From: Cladorrhinum sp. PSN259
Lineage: Eukaryota; Ascomycota; Sordariomycetes; Sordariales; Podosporaceae
Direction of reading: 5' to 3'
Length of the DNA: 64,000 nt
Assembly: GCA_033725935.1 (NCBI GenBank)
Contig: MU867061.1
Location: 248,001 to 312,000 of the forward strand
The stretch's first letter is position 1, and each line of letters begins with the position of its first letter. The position numbers were made by a program, and so were the translations under genes. Positions 1 through 9,711 of this stretch are shown here, one piece after another. The notes under the pieces were generated by a model that had not been told where the DNA came from, ran no database searches, and saw only the letters and a list, made by a program, of their open reading frames with translations.

Positions 1-690
1 CGGAGACTCTTACGGTACGTTACTGACCGAGCTTTTCTTTACAGATGGGATTCGGACCGCACACAGGAAAAGGTATGTACCATCTACACGTTCAATACCT
101 TGGTTGCTAACATTCCGGTCCACACAGTTCTTCCACATCACGGGTCCAATTGTGCTTGGTCTTATTGGTTTCATCATCAGCATGTCGACACTAAACCATG
201 TTGCCCGTTACATAGCACTATTTCTGCAAGCGAGCTCCTATGCTGGGTGAGTTTTGATGAAATGGGAGACTTAGATCAAAATTTGCTAACTGTGAATTGC
301 AGCTTCATCGTATTCTACTCATGGATTTCGTCATCATTCCCACGACCACCAGCAAAGCGTGCAGTTGCCCTTGCCATGGTCAATGCTTTCAGTCAGCTGG
401 GCAATGTTGCCGGATCCTATGTTTGGGTGATGGACCCTAACAACCAAAAGCGCACCGGATTCCGGAAGAGTTATGGCGTTGTGATGGCCATGTTTGGAGT
501 AGCCATCATTGGCTGTTATATCTTCAGGGTCATGCTTGTGCGGCTGAATCGCAAGCTCCAAGCCGGTGAAGATGCAGGGTGGGAGACGCACGCCGATGTT
601 GCTGCACGCACGGCGCAGGTTGAAGGATTGACGGACAACAGTGTTGAGGGAACGACCAAGTTGAAGGCTGGGTTTAGGTATCTGATTTGA
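1..690 (+). CDS. MFS anion:cation symporter (allantoate/nicotinate permease type), C-terminal part
   Basis: This is the 3' end of a plasma-membrane major facilitator transporter; the 5' part lies outside the window. Exons read as about 45-72, 128-246 and 303-690. They are separated by introns 73-127 (GTATGT...ACAG) and 247-302 (GTGAGT...GCAG), and an acceptor at 43-44 ends an earlier intron. The spliced protein keeps transmembrane helices of the Dal5/Tna1-like family, with the motifs ARYIALFLQASSYAG, SSFPRPPAKRAVALAMVNAF and QLGNVAGSYVW. A last helix is followed by the family's MLVRLNRKL segment and a hydrophilic cytosolic tail. The PRPPAKR and NAFSQLGNVAGSY motifs place it with small organic anion/vitamin permeases, but the substrate cannot be told. 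Frame and phase are consistent across the last two introns. The first short exon is less certain. Confidence 0.85.
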   Translation, partial: RRLLRYVTDRAFLYRWDSDRTQEKVCTIYTFNTLVANIPVHTVLPHHGSNCAWSYWFHHQHVDTKPCCPLHSTISASELLCWVSFDEMGDLDQNLLTVNCSFIVFYSWISSSFPRPPAKRAVALAMVNAFSQLGNVAGSYVWVMDPNNQKRTGFRKSYGVVMAMFGVAIIGCYIFRVMLVRLNRKLQAGEDAGWETHADVAARTAQVEGLTDNSVEGTTKLKAGFRYLI

Positions 691-1203
691 GTCTTATACG
701 TCAGATCCAGAAGGGATGGAAGGGTTGCACCGGATTATCAAATTTTATTGGAAAGGGAAAGGGGGGAAGTTATGTCTATGAGGTATTGATGGAGTAGTAT
801 TGGATAGGGGTTAGTAGTTAACAAAGGTAAAATCTGTCAACAGTTCTAAACTGTCACGGTTCATACCTATTCACCATCGGCTTAGACATTTAGACCCTGG
901 CTACGGGATTTGACTGGTTTGGTTGGTATGTTGGTCATCACATGGGCCCGGTAACTTTATCGGATTTACCCCTCTATGATGTGGCTTTCGCATACTGGAC
1001 TGCCAATGTCAACAAAGAACAAAGGAAACAATCCACACAAAGCTTGGCCTCGAGTGTTCCCGGATCCGGAAGATGAAAATTCGGCCGTCTTTATTTGGTG
1101 CAGCTTAAAAGCTAGCAGCCATATTATCAAACAGTGGGCGCCACGAGGTTCAACAAGCCACTCAACAGCAGGAAATTAACAAGGTCAACAATTTCGAGAG
1201 GTT
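691..1203. other. Intergenic, no gene seen
   Basis: This is the 3' flank of the permease and the upstream region of the next gene. Short open frames here lack coding character, and no repeat or RNA gene was seen. Confidence 0.5.
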
Positions 1204-2742
1204 ATGATGGCAACCTCGGGAGCCCCAGCAGTGCCACCGGTAGTTGTCCGCGAGTGGTACCAGTTGGAAGGGAGCCAGGAGCCTGCGGCGAGGCTAGGTG
1301 CAGGTCCAGTGAATATAATATCATATCTTCCGCAGGTAGAAGACTACAATGACTACAGAAGCGCGATGCAGGAGGCTTGGGACGAGGGCTACAACAGCGG
1401 CGGCACCAGGGGAATAAGGCTGTCGAACATTGAGCACAGAACACGGTTCCAAACCGGCTGGGCCAGTGGTGGTCGCATATATGCCAACGAGATGGGGTCA
1501 CGGTTCATCGAGTGGTGGGACGAACAGGTCGATTATTATCAGCGGTCGGCAGAGATTGCTACCAGAAACGCCCAGGAATCGCACTGGGCGTTGCACAATT
1601 GGTTTGCGGCCCATGCCGTTCCTATTCCACCACCACCCGACATGACTATCCAGGTGGGAGCACTGCAGAGTTCATTAAACGCGGCGACCGCAGCAAGAGA
1701 CGCGGCCGAAGCGGCGATCCGACGGCGAGAGAGATCGCAGCAGCAGGCCGCCATGGATTACGCCCAGCAGGTGCAGAGAGACTTGGACGCGCTCCAGGAC
1801 AAAGTCAACAACCGGTTCAAACAGAACCCGATGGCGGCCCCCTACATGATACAGCGGAGCGACAAGTGGATCGACGTCCGCCTGCGCGAGATGAGGATCT
1901 TTATGAGCGCCTTCTGGCTGGACTCCCAAAGCCCGACCAAGGGCGCTTATCCATCGAGCCAGATCACAGAATCCATCTACACCAGAATCAACAAGAAAAT
2001 TTACCACGCGAGAAACCAGCAGATAAACAGCCGCCTCCACGGCGGAGACCTGCGCACCGACTGCGCGATAGGAGTCAACCCCAACGCCATCAAGCACCGC
2101 CACGGCAAGCACTGGCCCGAGGTGTTCCGCACCTCCGTGCAGTACATGTACGGAGACCTGCCGCCTCGCTTCTTCAACCCGGTCCTCGCGGCCACGGACC
2201 ACGAGCGGTACGGAGAGCGGAGCTGGTTCGGTCGGCTCGACGGCCACGTGCGCTTCATCGACAAGTACGTCAGCGCCCGGGGGCAGGAGCTCGACGTGAA
2301 GAAGACGATCAAGTACCAGCACCCGAACGTGGCCACGAGCCAGTTCTTTGACAGGATCGAGCTGTGCGAGCAGAAATTCAGGCCTTACATGGCGCAGTTT
2401 GGAGAGCTGTGCGAGTTCGTATCCAAGCAAAACTTTCTCCAAGAGGAAGCCCCCGCCGACACGGCAGTTATCAACGGAAAGCTGGACGAGCTGGACAAGG
2501 GCCGGTTTCTAGTTTTTGACCAGATCAAAAACTGGGTTAATTTGACCGACAGGGGTGAGTGGTTTTCCGAGAGAGCGTGGGAGCACCTCAGGCTCGTCAA
2601 CCAGCTTGATGCCTGGCCCGTGTGCGATTTCTACCAGGACCCGGATCCGCAGCCAGGCCCGGGGCAGAGCGCTTCGCAGCCGCTGCAGAATCCGCCGCCG
2701 CCTTACAAGCAGGGACAGTCTTATAGAGTTAGATATACATAG
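1204..2742 (+). CDS. Hypothetical protein with central coiled coil and PPPY tail (512 aa)
   Basis: I do not recognise this family. A single uninterrupted frame begins at tandem ATG codons (1204 and 1207) and runs 512 codons. The first 140 residues are rich in aromatic and acidic residues (WDEGYNSGG, FIEWWDEQVDYYQ). Residues of about 150-205 form an Ala/Glu/Arg/Gln-rich heptad-like helix consistent with a coiled coil. A globular Trp/His/Arg-rich region follows (GKHWPEVFRTSVQYMYGD). The last 40 residues are Pro/Gln-rich and include PPPPYK, a PPxY-type WW-domain ligand. There is no signal peptide or membrane segment. The long frame with GC-rich third positions argues for a real gene. Function is unknown. 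Confidence 0.72.
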   Translation: MMATSGAPAVPPVVVREWYQLEGSQEPAARLGAGPVNIISYLPQVEDYNDYRSAMQEAWDEGYNSGGTRGIRLSNIEHRTRFQTGWASGGRIYANEMGSRFIEWWDEQVDYYQRSAEIATRNAQESHWALHNWFAAHAVPIPPPPDMTIQVGALQSSLNAATAARDAAEAAIRRRERSQQQAAMDYAQQVQRDLDALQDKVNNRFKQNPMAAPYMIQRSDKWIDVRLREMRIFMSAFWLDSQSPTKGAYPSSQITESIYTRINKKIYHARNQQINSRLHGGDLRTDCAIGVNPNAIKHRHGKHWPEVFRTSVQYMYGDLPPRFFNPVLAATDHERYGERSWFGRLDGHVRFIDKYVSARGQELDVKKTIKYQHPNVATSQFFDRIELCEQKFRPYMAQFGELCEFVSKQNFLQEEAPADTAVINGKLDELDKGRFLVFDQIKNWVNLTDRGEWFSERAWEHLRLVNQLDAWPVCDFYQDPDPQPGPGQSASQPLQNPPPPYKQGQSYRVRYT

Positions 2743-3452
2743 GTCTTGAGTTATGATACCAGAATTAGGGATTGAAGTTAAATAAGGATCATGTGTTTCG
2801 TATCAAATATATAGGGTAGTTTTGTTGAATAGTAGGTGGGATGAGATTTTGTTCGTCTACATATATTCTACTATTTTTTTATATTTTTTTTCAAAACCAA
2901 AGGAAGCATAAAACTCCATCAACAATCCACCACAGAAGAAATATTTTGTCAAGAGTCTAGAGCACGTGCTGTTCAAAATAAGTTGTTCTACTTTCCTTAA
3001 AGGGTTTAATGACTGTTTGGGTTAATGTAAACAATAAACTAAATAGGTTATCCAAGACATAATAACCATCAAACCAAAACCCTTTGTTAGATTTTATATA
3101 CCTACATGTGCTTGTAGACTTTAAGTTTGGAAAATAAACCCCTGTCACGATGTTCTTAAATGCCAAGAAGCACGAATATGCTATTCGCACAAGGCCGCCA
3201 AGATGCATAAGAGGAGCAGATATCGCTGCTCACAATGTCCAAAACAGCAGGATCAGCCAGTTTCAATAGTAACTTTGCCATTTATAGCCAGAATTAAGTG
3301 GGGGCAAATTTTATGAATTCCCGCCCGAGGGTGCATTGCATTTGTTGTTGTCCCCCTACACTACTACGCGTTTTTATACACAGACTCTCGTGACATTTCG
3401 CTTACTTATTTTCTATTTCATCAGTTGCGTCTTTCCATCCCACAACGAAGGA
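2743..3452. other. AT-rich intergenic region
   Basis: The sequence is T-rich (for example around 2870-2890) and carries no convincing coding frame. It separates the coiled-coil protein gene from the BTB gene and should hold the latter's promoter and 5' leader. Confidence 0.5.
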
Positions 3453-4886
3453 ATGAATTCATCCGAAATGGAAGTTTTGGTCGACATCATGGACCTGCCC
3501 CCTGGCACGTCGGCGGCCGCCACGCGATTTGCTGCTGAGAGGAACCAAGTGGAGAAGGGCCAGGTCCTGCTCACCAATCCTACTGGCCAGCAGCCCCATC
3601 AACAGAGAGGGGTCGCCAATAATCGTGATGATTTTCGCGTTGTGCCTTGTTCATCAACAACAATCATGCCAACAACGATCCCCGCTTTTCATCACCGCTC
3701 AAAGTCTAACAACCTTGATAACAACAACCTGAAAAAGATCATGTCGTCGTCTGATCCAGAGGAGGTGGTGCTGGACGAAGACGGCGAATTGGTCCTGCGC
3801 ATCGGAGCAGAATGCTGCGGCTCGGATTCAGGACTCGGAGAAGCAGCACCGGCGTGCGACTTTAGAGTCGACCCCTTCACGCTGCGGCGCACGTCGGGCG
3901 TGTTCAAGTCGATGCTGTTCGGGCCCTGGGCCGAGTCGAAGCCGACCGACGGCTCGCAGTGGATCGTCGACCTGCCCGAGGACGAGCCGCGCGCGTTCGA
4001 GGCCCTCCTGGGCATCGTGCACAACCGGTACAAGCTCGTGCCCGTGACCATGACCATGGACCTGCTTTTCGAGATTCTGGTCATATGCGACAAGTACAAC
4101 ATGACGTACGTCATCACGCCCTGGGCGAACAGCTGGATGAGGGACGTCGAGACCACGTGCAAGGCAAAGGAGACCAAGAGCCCCAAGATGGCCTACATCG
4201 CCTGGGAGCTGGGTAACGAGCTGCTGTTTGCTGCAGAAGTCAGAAAGTTCATCTTTGAGTCGTATCTCGAGAGCGCCGAGTCAAATCACCTCCTATGGGA
4301 TGGGTCGGGTGAGGCGGCGGGGACATACGATTTGACGAGTTTATGTCATCTTGGGCCACCGGATTTGATGAGTATGTTACCTTTTTTCTTTTCTTTTGAT
4401 GTGATTGAACTGACACGGAATTTTGTGTATCGTGCAGAAAGAGTCATCGAGCTTCGTCTTTCTCTGATCCAGGTTATTCTCAGCTTCTTGCAAAACGAGA
4501 TCAAGACCCGCACGGGGTCCGGGACGGGCGGCGTGCCAGCAAAACACGCCTGCACTGAGCCGGGTTATTACAGCGCTGGTTTTCGATGCGACGACATCAT
4601 ACTAGGCGGCATTTGGAGGGGACTCATGACGAACGAGAAGCTGAACGGGATCGACTCCAAGAGCGCCGGCCACGTCTGTCTGAGCGCCAACGTGCTGGCG
4701 GTCGAGTTCCGGGGGGTGTTTAAGCATTTGTACACGTACGGCGACAGCCACCGGGACTGCATCCCGGCGGCAAAGTTTGAAAAGTTTATCCAGAACATCT
4801 GGAGTCATCCGCAGTGGAAGGACTTTTTGCGGCAGGCGGACAAGGACAGAATGGCTCAGCAGCGGGAGAAGATTCAGGCCGTCTAG
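3453..4886 (+). CDS. BTB/POZ-like domain protein, copy 1
   Basis: This is a fungal BTB-fold protein, a family usually acting in protein-protein contacts or as cullin-3 adaptors; its partner is unknown. The core reads from VVLDEDGELVLRIG through FRVDPFTLRRTSGVFKSML, FGPWAESKP and WIVDLPEDEP to CDKYNMTYVITPWANSW. This is the pattern in which a BTB sheet is followed by the ICDKYDM helix. An in-frame 66-nt intron (4372-4437, GTATGT...GTGCAG, no stop inside) is very likely, because removing it gives PPDLMKRVIELRLSLIQ, which matches the paralogue at 50975-52084. Exons are then 3453-4371 and 4438-4886. The start is uncertain: ATG at 3453 is used here, but the paralogue begins near the residue encoded at 3741. 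The N-terminal 95 residues are low-complexity. Confidence 0.82.
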   Translation: MNSSEMEVLVDIMDLPPGTSAAATRFAAERNQVEKGQVLLTNPTGQQPHQQRGVANNRDDFRVVPCSSTTIMPTTIPAFHHRSKSNNLDNNNLKKIMSSSDPEEVVLDEDGELVLRIGAECCGSDSGLGEAAPACDFRVDPFTLRRTSGVFKSMLFGPWAESKPTDGSQWIVDLPEDEPRAFEALLGIVHNRYKLVPVTMTMDLLFEILVICDKYNMTYVITPWANSWMRDVETTCKAKETKSPKMAYIAWELGNELLFAAEVRKFIFESYLESAESNHLLWDGSGEAAGTYDLTSLCHLGPPDLMSMLPFFFSFDVIELTRNFVYRAERVIELRLSLIQVILSFLQNEIKTRTGSGTGGVPAKHACTEPGYYSAGFRCDDIILGGIWRGLMTNEKLNGIDSKSAGHVCLSANVLAVEFRGVFKHLYTYGDSHRDCIPAAKFEKFIQNIWSHPQWKDFLRQADKDRMAQQREKIQAV

Positions 4887-5755
4887 TTTGGTAACTTTTT
4901 TTTTTTGTGAAGGGAATACATACATGGCTTTTTAATAGGTGTCTAGGGGTCTGTTAATAAAGGACAAGGAGGACAAAAGACTGTTCAATAAATGGGTTAT
5001 TTTTCGGATTGGTAGGAATATAGGGTTTTAATTCTGCAAGATATCTGGTCTTAATGTTCAAAGGCTCTGAGTTAGCCGAGGTTGAGATTGATCAGTCGCA
5101 GCCGCACGAAACAACCACTGAGATCAATTAAAAAAAAACGCTATAAATTCTCAGGCCGAGTTGTGTCAGTTCCCGAAAAAAATAACCGCCAAGTAAACCT
5201 GTCCAGTTATCTCGTAATGACAAAGCCCGGGACTAGCACACATGGCGACAAGTGCAGGCCTGCTCGACAAGTGGCCAGCCGCCTATGTATACCACACTCG
5301 ACCTTTTCTAATTTGATGCGACAGCGCATTACATTTCTAGAAGTGTATATACCCCTGTGAAGTAGACCAAAAATCGCCCGATTGCTATTTACGTTGCATT
5401 TTGGGCGGCACAGCCCGCCCGAAACAGTGGTAGCCATTGCGGTGGCCATTGCGTCGGCCTGGCCGTCATGTTGAGTTGTTGCCCCACGAAGCTGGCGAGA
5501 CCTACGCGAGGCGTATACAACACCTAAATACGTTGATCTTTCCTTACGACTCCCATAATGAAATGTTTTTAATTTCATCATTAATTATTAAATGTAATAG
5601 CTGGATCTGTTCTCTGTCCGACAACAAAAAATTAGTTTGACTTGAGGATTCTCAAGTTTTGCTTGCAAGATATTGTCGCGCCTTAATTTCCATCCAGCCT
5701 TGTCAGAATAAACGACTTCCCTGTCCCAAAAGCACTAAAACAGGTCCGGACAGAC
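4887..5755. other. Intergenic, no gene seen
   Basis: Only short frames without coding character occur here. The region includes a poly-T run just after the BTB stop and AT-rich sequence near 5560-5640. Confidence 0.45.
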
Positions 5756-6220
5756 ATGTCTGCCCAAGAGGCATGCAGAGCTCCGGTATTAGAGTCGTCT
5801 TATCATACCGGATCTGGTCACGAACGAAGCCGACAAATGCGATATCATAATGTGAAGCCTGCTTGCGATCCGGAAGACGATAAAATAGTTGATGACGACG
5901 ACGAAGACAATGACGAAGATGATGACAAAGACGATGACGAAGACGATGACGAAGTTGGAGATGAAGACGAGAATGAGGACGAAGAGGAGGACGACTGTGA
6001 GGATGAAGATGAGGACGAATATGAGGAAGACTATGAGGAAGACTATGATGAAGACTATGATGACGAAGACGAAGAAGACGACGACGAGGACGAAGAGAAA
6101 GGACCAATTTATTCTGTTTACTACGAGCCGTATTATCTGCCTGCGATGCAAGAGCAGAAGAAGCCTAACGGCTGGATCGAGCGTCCGCCCAAGATGAAGA
6201 AGAGGATATTAAGCTCCTAG
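5756..6220 (+). CDS. Small protein with extreme Asp/Glu tract (154 aa), paralogue of 7829-8127
   Basis: The frame encodes a 40-residue N-terminal region, then about 70 residues that are almost only Asp and Glu (about 5880-6105, built from GAY/GAR codons), then a Tyr-rich stretch (YSVYYEPYY) and a basic end (KPNGWIERPPKMKKR). The end and the start resemble the small gene at 7829-8127: KPNGWIERPP against KPDGRIEVPP, and gctccggtattag against gcatccggcattag in the DNA. This suggests a duplicated pair in which this copy gained or kept an acidic repeat. Acidic tracts of this kind occur in histone or RNA-binding chaperone-like proteins, but no function can be assigned. The triplet array could also be a microsatellite expansion. 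Confidence 0.55.
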   Translation: MSAQEACRAPVLESSYHTGSGHERSRQMRYHNVKPACDPEDDKIVDDDDEDNDEDDDKDDDEDDDEVGDEDENEDEEEDDCEDEDEDEYEEDYEEDYDEDYDDEDEEDDDEDEEKGPIYSVYYEPYYLPAMQEQKKPNGWIERPPKMKKRILSS

Positions 6221-6754
6221 GCTTAACTTGGGTATTGCTAGGGTAATTTGTTGGGAGTTGGTGGCGAAGAGGTTTTGGGAGGGTCTGATTCTCTTTCCCT
6301 TTATTTTGGACAGAGGCAGGACCTCACTGCATGGGAGAGCTATGGATCCAAGGTTTCACTGGCAGTCCGTCACAAACATCTGTGACTTGAAGTTGGCAGC
6401 ACAGAGAGCTTAGACATGGAATGTTAATACCTACTCTTTTACGCCTTGATGGCTTTCATACTCGAGATTCCATGACTTTGGCTTTGAAGAGCGGGCTATT
6501 TCCCTTGCATCTCGAAGCTTCCAACCGTTTACGTGACGTCATCTACTATTTAGTATTACCCTCGTGCCTCATTTATATCTAACCGCAACCGGAGCACGTG
6601 GATTCTGCCTTCAAAATGCCTTGTAGCAAAGATTGGGGCGTAGTCGGCACTCCTGAAAGTCTTCCTGAGTACGTTTATATGAATTGACTCAGAATGCTGA
6701 TCGGACTTTTGTGACAAGGGGGCTTGAATATGGCTTGGAACGATTACATGTAGC
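6221..6754. other. Intergenic, no gene seen
   Basis: No supported coding sequence. The region lies between the acidic-tract gene and dispersed repeat copy 1. Confidence 0.4.
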
Positions 6755-7165
6755 TCCATTTCGTATAATAATCTGTTATGGCCTCCAAAGCCCTTGGTTC
6801 CTACAATCTGGGTGGAATCCATAGGCCTACTTATACCCGTGGGGAGCCTTCTGTTTTCCCACACTCTCTCAGCTTCCTTCTTCCTGGCCGGAGTCCTGCT
6901 CCGTCTCCAGCGGTTTCTAAAAATGCAGGTGTTTCCTCTCATAGTCATACTGTAACCGTCCTGCAGACTCGTCCCTCCATCGGGGGCCTTCCTGGCCAAC
7001 CACCATCTACAATGCCTTCTATCGATGACCTCGACTTGCAGGGTGTGAGCACTAAGGAAGCCCTACTATATTGGTAGGCTCTGGAGGCTTCTTGGCATGT
7101 CTGCCGTCCAGAGTGTTGTCCTGCTGCACGGTGTCGGATGTGGGTGTTCAGGGCACATGCGACAA
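6755..7165 (+). repeat. Dispersed repeat, copy 1 (about 0.4 kb)
   Basis: This stretch is clearly related to the reverse complement of 52424-52833. Shared blocks include gtataataatctg, tcctacaatct, the cctactatattg block and gtcggatgtg. When translated on the plus strand it starts MASKALGSYNLGG, against MASKVLESYNLAG in the other copy. The frame shifts near 7065-7075, after which it reads LVGSGGFLACLPS against LIGRGGSLACLSS. Many differences are C/T or G/A transitions. I infer a degenerating repetitive sequence, perhaps once coding, rather than a working gene. I do not recognise the family. Confidence 0.65.
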
Positions 7166-7828
7166 TTTTATGAACCTTTTTTCCCACTGAAAATGACTGT
7201 TGGGGTATTTCGTTTAAAAAAATCCTCAAATGTATTATTTTTTTAAAAAAAGGATCCTGAAAAAGACCTTTTTCATCAATGTATATAGTACTTATAGAAA
7301 GCATTAAACCTTAACCTGCTAACGTCAAGATATAAGATTGGTGTTTTTGGCTTCGTACCATATTCAGAATTTTTTTAAGGAGCGTTAAAAAGGTTAGACT
7401 TTTCTGGAAAGCTGTTCAGTACTAAAAAATGCCTTCTTGAAGTGTTTCCTGAAAAATGAAATCTAAGAAGATTATTCAGGAGCGTCGATTAGGACCTTTA
7501 CTATTTGTGATTTATGCTGCGTTACACAAATCTCTGCCTGATTTCATGTTATATAACAGCGTGATACTACCGTCACATAAATCATCAATGACTAAGAAAA
7601 AAGAAAAGAAAAAAAGAAACCAGACTCATAATCACATCATGGGGCCTTCTCCGCATGTGCACAAAGATCGTTACGGTTGTCAAACAGAATTCTTATCCTT
7701 AAATAGATGAGATTACCTATAAAAAAAACTTTTTCTTTCCAACAACATTTATTCCCCAGTGATTTGGACACTACTTCCAATTACCTAGGTTGAATGACTG
7801 CATCGATTACCTCTTTCTTTATTACATC
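7166..7828. other. AT-rich intergenic region
   Basis: The sequence is AT-rich with poly-A and poly-T runs (around 7210-7250 and 7585-7620). No gene was seen. Confidence 0.45.
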
Positions 7829-8127
7829 ATGATGCGCCAAACCCCGCAGGAAGCATCCGGCATTAGGTAAGTCTACGTATCGTTCCCTATAAACCTCTCT
7901 TGGACTCGGACTGACAGTTAGACACATGTGCACGGGACAGGAATAATATGAAGCAGCAGCAGAATCATACCACTGATAAACCTTGGAATTTCCAAGGCTT
8001 TTCTTATGAACCATCAAAACCGTCTGGCTGGTTTGAGCCCGCCAAGCCCGACGGCAGGATCGAAGTGCCGCCCAGGAAGGTGGGCGATGCCGCCAAGAAG
8101 AAGCAGATGATCATAAAGAGGCAATAG
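7829..8127 (+). CDS. Small basic-tailed protein (74 aa, two exons), paralogue of the acidic-tract gene
   Basis: Exon 1 is 7829-7866 and exon 2 is 7941-8127. The intron 7867-7940 has a perfect GTAAGT donor, a CTGAC-type branch site and a GACAG acceptor, and the phase is preserved. The protein starts MMRQTPQEASGIR. It continues with a Gln/Asn-rich piece, then SYEPSKPSGWFEP and KPDGRIEVPPRK, and ends in a Lys/Arg-rich tail. The C-terminal block and the exon-1 end match the gene at 5756-6220, which lacks this intron and carries the Asp/Glu tract instead. The second exon alone is only 59 codons from its first ATG, so the gene is easy to miss. Function is unknown. The low divergence from the neighbour in the Pro/Gly block supports real coding. 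Confidence 0.55.
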
Positions 8128-8911
8128 TTGCCCTTTTAGATATCTAGCTGGAATTCTGCCCTGAAGACTTCAGGTCGGGTTGTGATTTCGGAGTCTAGGA
8201 ATGATTTGTTTTTTTCCCCCAAGTCGGGTTGGTGGGGGTTTGTTTGCTTCAGGGGGAACTCGAATGAGCTTAGGATAGTCATTGAGACTTGTTTAATTGG
8301 GGAATACTAAGGTTTATGGACAATTATCCTAAAGGGCTCTTTTGCCTTTAACCAGGATGCGAGTCACAACCAGACCCCACATACGCGGACTTAAAGGGAC
8401 ATCAAGTATACATGAGCTAGTTTGTCAGAGATTCAGAAGGAAGCAAAAGCGGCGAAGCCTGATCTGGGAGTCGTCATAAATGGGCGGAGTTTAAAGAATT
8501 GCATAAGTGAAAGTCGAAGCAGGTATAAATAGATATACGGACGAGAATAAGTATATCGGATAATCCCAGCTGCATACATGTAATAATTAGTATGGGAGAT
8601 AATTATTGCATCCTCCCAAACCTACGTCTCTTGACGAAACCAGCACAGGTAACCTCTCATAAAAGAGGTAAATTTCCAATTCCTAATCAAAGTTAAAAGG
8701 CCAAGATCCAAGAGCCAAACAGATAAGAAAAAAAAAAAAAGAAAAAAGAGAAGGCTGGGGGATTTTGTGTGCCAGGGTTGCAACTAATTGATGACCTTTT
8801 GATTCCCACTCGCTCCTTGAATCTCAACTCTTCATAAATCTTTAGTTGTTATTTTCATGAAAAGGGTACCACTCTATCACCAATCCCGCCTCTCAGCCTT
8901 CACGATTAATA
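8128..8911. other. Intergenic, no gene seen
   Basis: No convincing frame. There is a purine-rich A-tract near 8727-8750 and CT-rich leader-like sequence just before 8912. Confidence 0.4.
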
Positions 8912-9142
8912 ATGTCCGAGCCAAAGGTGGACAGTCTCTTCCGCGCTGTCGCAACCTGGACTTGTCACTTCCTGTTCAAAAAGGGGTATCTGTTCTTCAC
9001 GATCAGGTTACCTCTGTACTTCACCCCAGTGCTTGGAAACTACAAGTACATAAGCACGCTTTTGAGTGTTGCCGGCGAGAGAATCCGAGCGGAGAACCGC
9101 CGGGTGGACGTGTTTGGGCTCTCGAACGCCGACATGTTCTAA
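8912..9142 (+). CDS. Possible small hypothetical protein (76 aa)
   Basis: The frame is 76 codons long with a CT-rich leader before the ATG. The predicted product has a hydrophobic aromatic middle (KKGYLFFTIRLPLYFTPVLG) that could be a membrane segment, and a charged end (GERIRAENRRVDVFGLSNAD). I recognise no family. It could equally be a chance frame or part of a longer spliced gene, and an overlapping frame at 8857-9312 is also open. Confidence 0.28.
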   Translation: MSEPKVDSLFRAVATWTCHFLFKKGYLFFTIRLPLYFTPVLGNYKYISTLLSVAGERIRAENRRVDVFGLSNADMF

Positions 9143-9301
9143 TTCAACCCGAGGATAAGACGGCCTGGCCATCAAAGGGGTACTGGCATAAAAGTCTCTC
9201 GTTTTCTTTTGAAACAGTCCAGCGAGTTTATTGGTCACCGGTTCAGGGCGATATAGGTTCCCTTATTGAGCAGCACATTCAACATCCCCCAGACAGAATA
9301 C
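9143..9301. other. Intergenic
   Basis: Nothing supported in this stretch before the structured element. Confidence 0.3.
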
Positions 9302-9393
9302 TGGGTAATTAACCCAGTGGTCTGGGGGTGGCACGCCAACCCCCCTTCGCACTCGAGTGCGAAGGTCCCCCGTTCGATTCCTCGGCCGACCCA
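9302..9393 (+). repeat. tRNA-like structured sequence with 22-bp perfect palindrome (possible SINE head)
   Basis: Three hairpins sit end to end. CTGGGT/ACCCAG has a 5-nt loop at 9302-9317. A GGGGGT-GGC stem pairs around 9323-9344. A perfect 22-bp palindrome (CCTTCGCACTCGAGTGCGAAGG) lies at 9344-9365. They are followed by CGTTCGATTCC, which fits a pol III B box, and AGTGGTCTGG upstream resembles an A box at normal spacing. The T-stem and acceptor do not pair properly, so this is not a working tRNA. A tRNA-derived short interspersed element with its body in 9394-9500 is one reading. A chance structured sequence is another. Confidence 0.35.
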
Positions 9394-9711
9394 CGAAGTA
9401 AACGCACCGAATTCGTTTCGTACCCGGGGCACCTTACTTACCTACTGAATGATTGGCCGCGATCTGGTAGGGTAAGCTGCCCGGTTATCTTTTGCTATTT
9501 TTTTCTTCTTCCATTCTAATTTTTATACCCATATTTTCTTTCCCTTTAAAACACTTCATTCTTCTTTGAACCAAGCTGGAATATAACCTAATAACCGCAC
9601 CCACCGCTCTTGGAATGACCCGTAGCCTGAGAAGTTTTCCGGATCGCTGCAATCGATCCCCCGCCGGAGTCGACTTTCCGTTGCATAACCTTCAATGCCA
9701 CGGTCGAGGCC

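Noticed and set aside
1675..2442. Long minus-strand frame opposite the 512-aa gene
   Set aside because: It is a GC-rich third-position shadow of the plus-strand gene.
5703..6151. Minus-strand frames opposite the acidic tract
   Set aside because: They are the antisense of a GAY/GAR repeat and give only His/Arg/Leu or Val/Phe/Ile runs.
9302..9393. Functional tRNA gene
   Set aside because: The B-box-like motif is present, but T-stem, acceptor and anticodon loop do not form.
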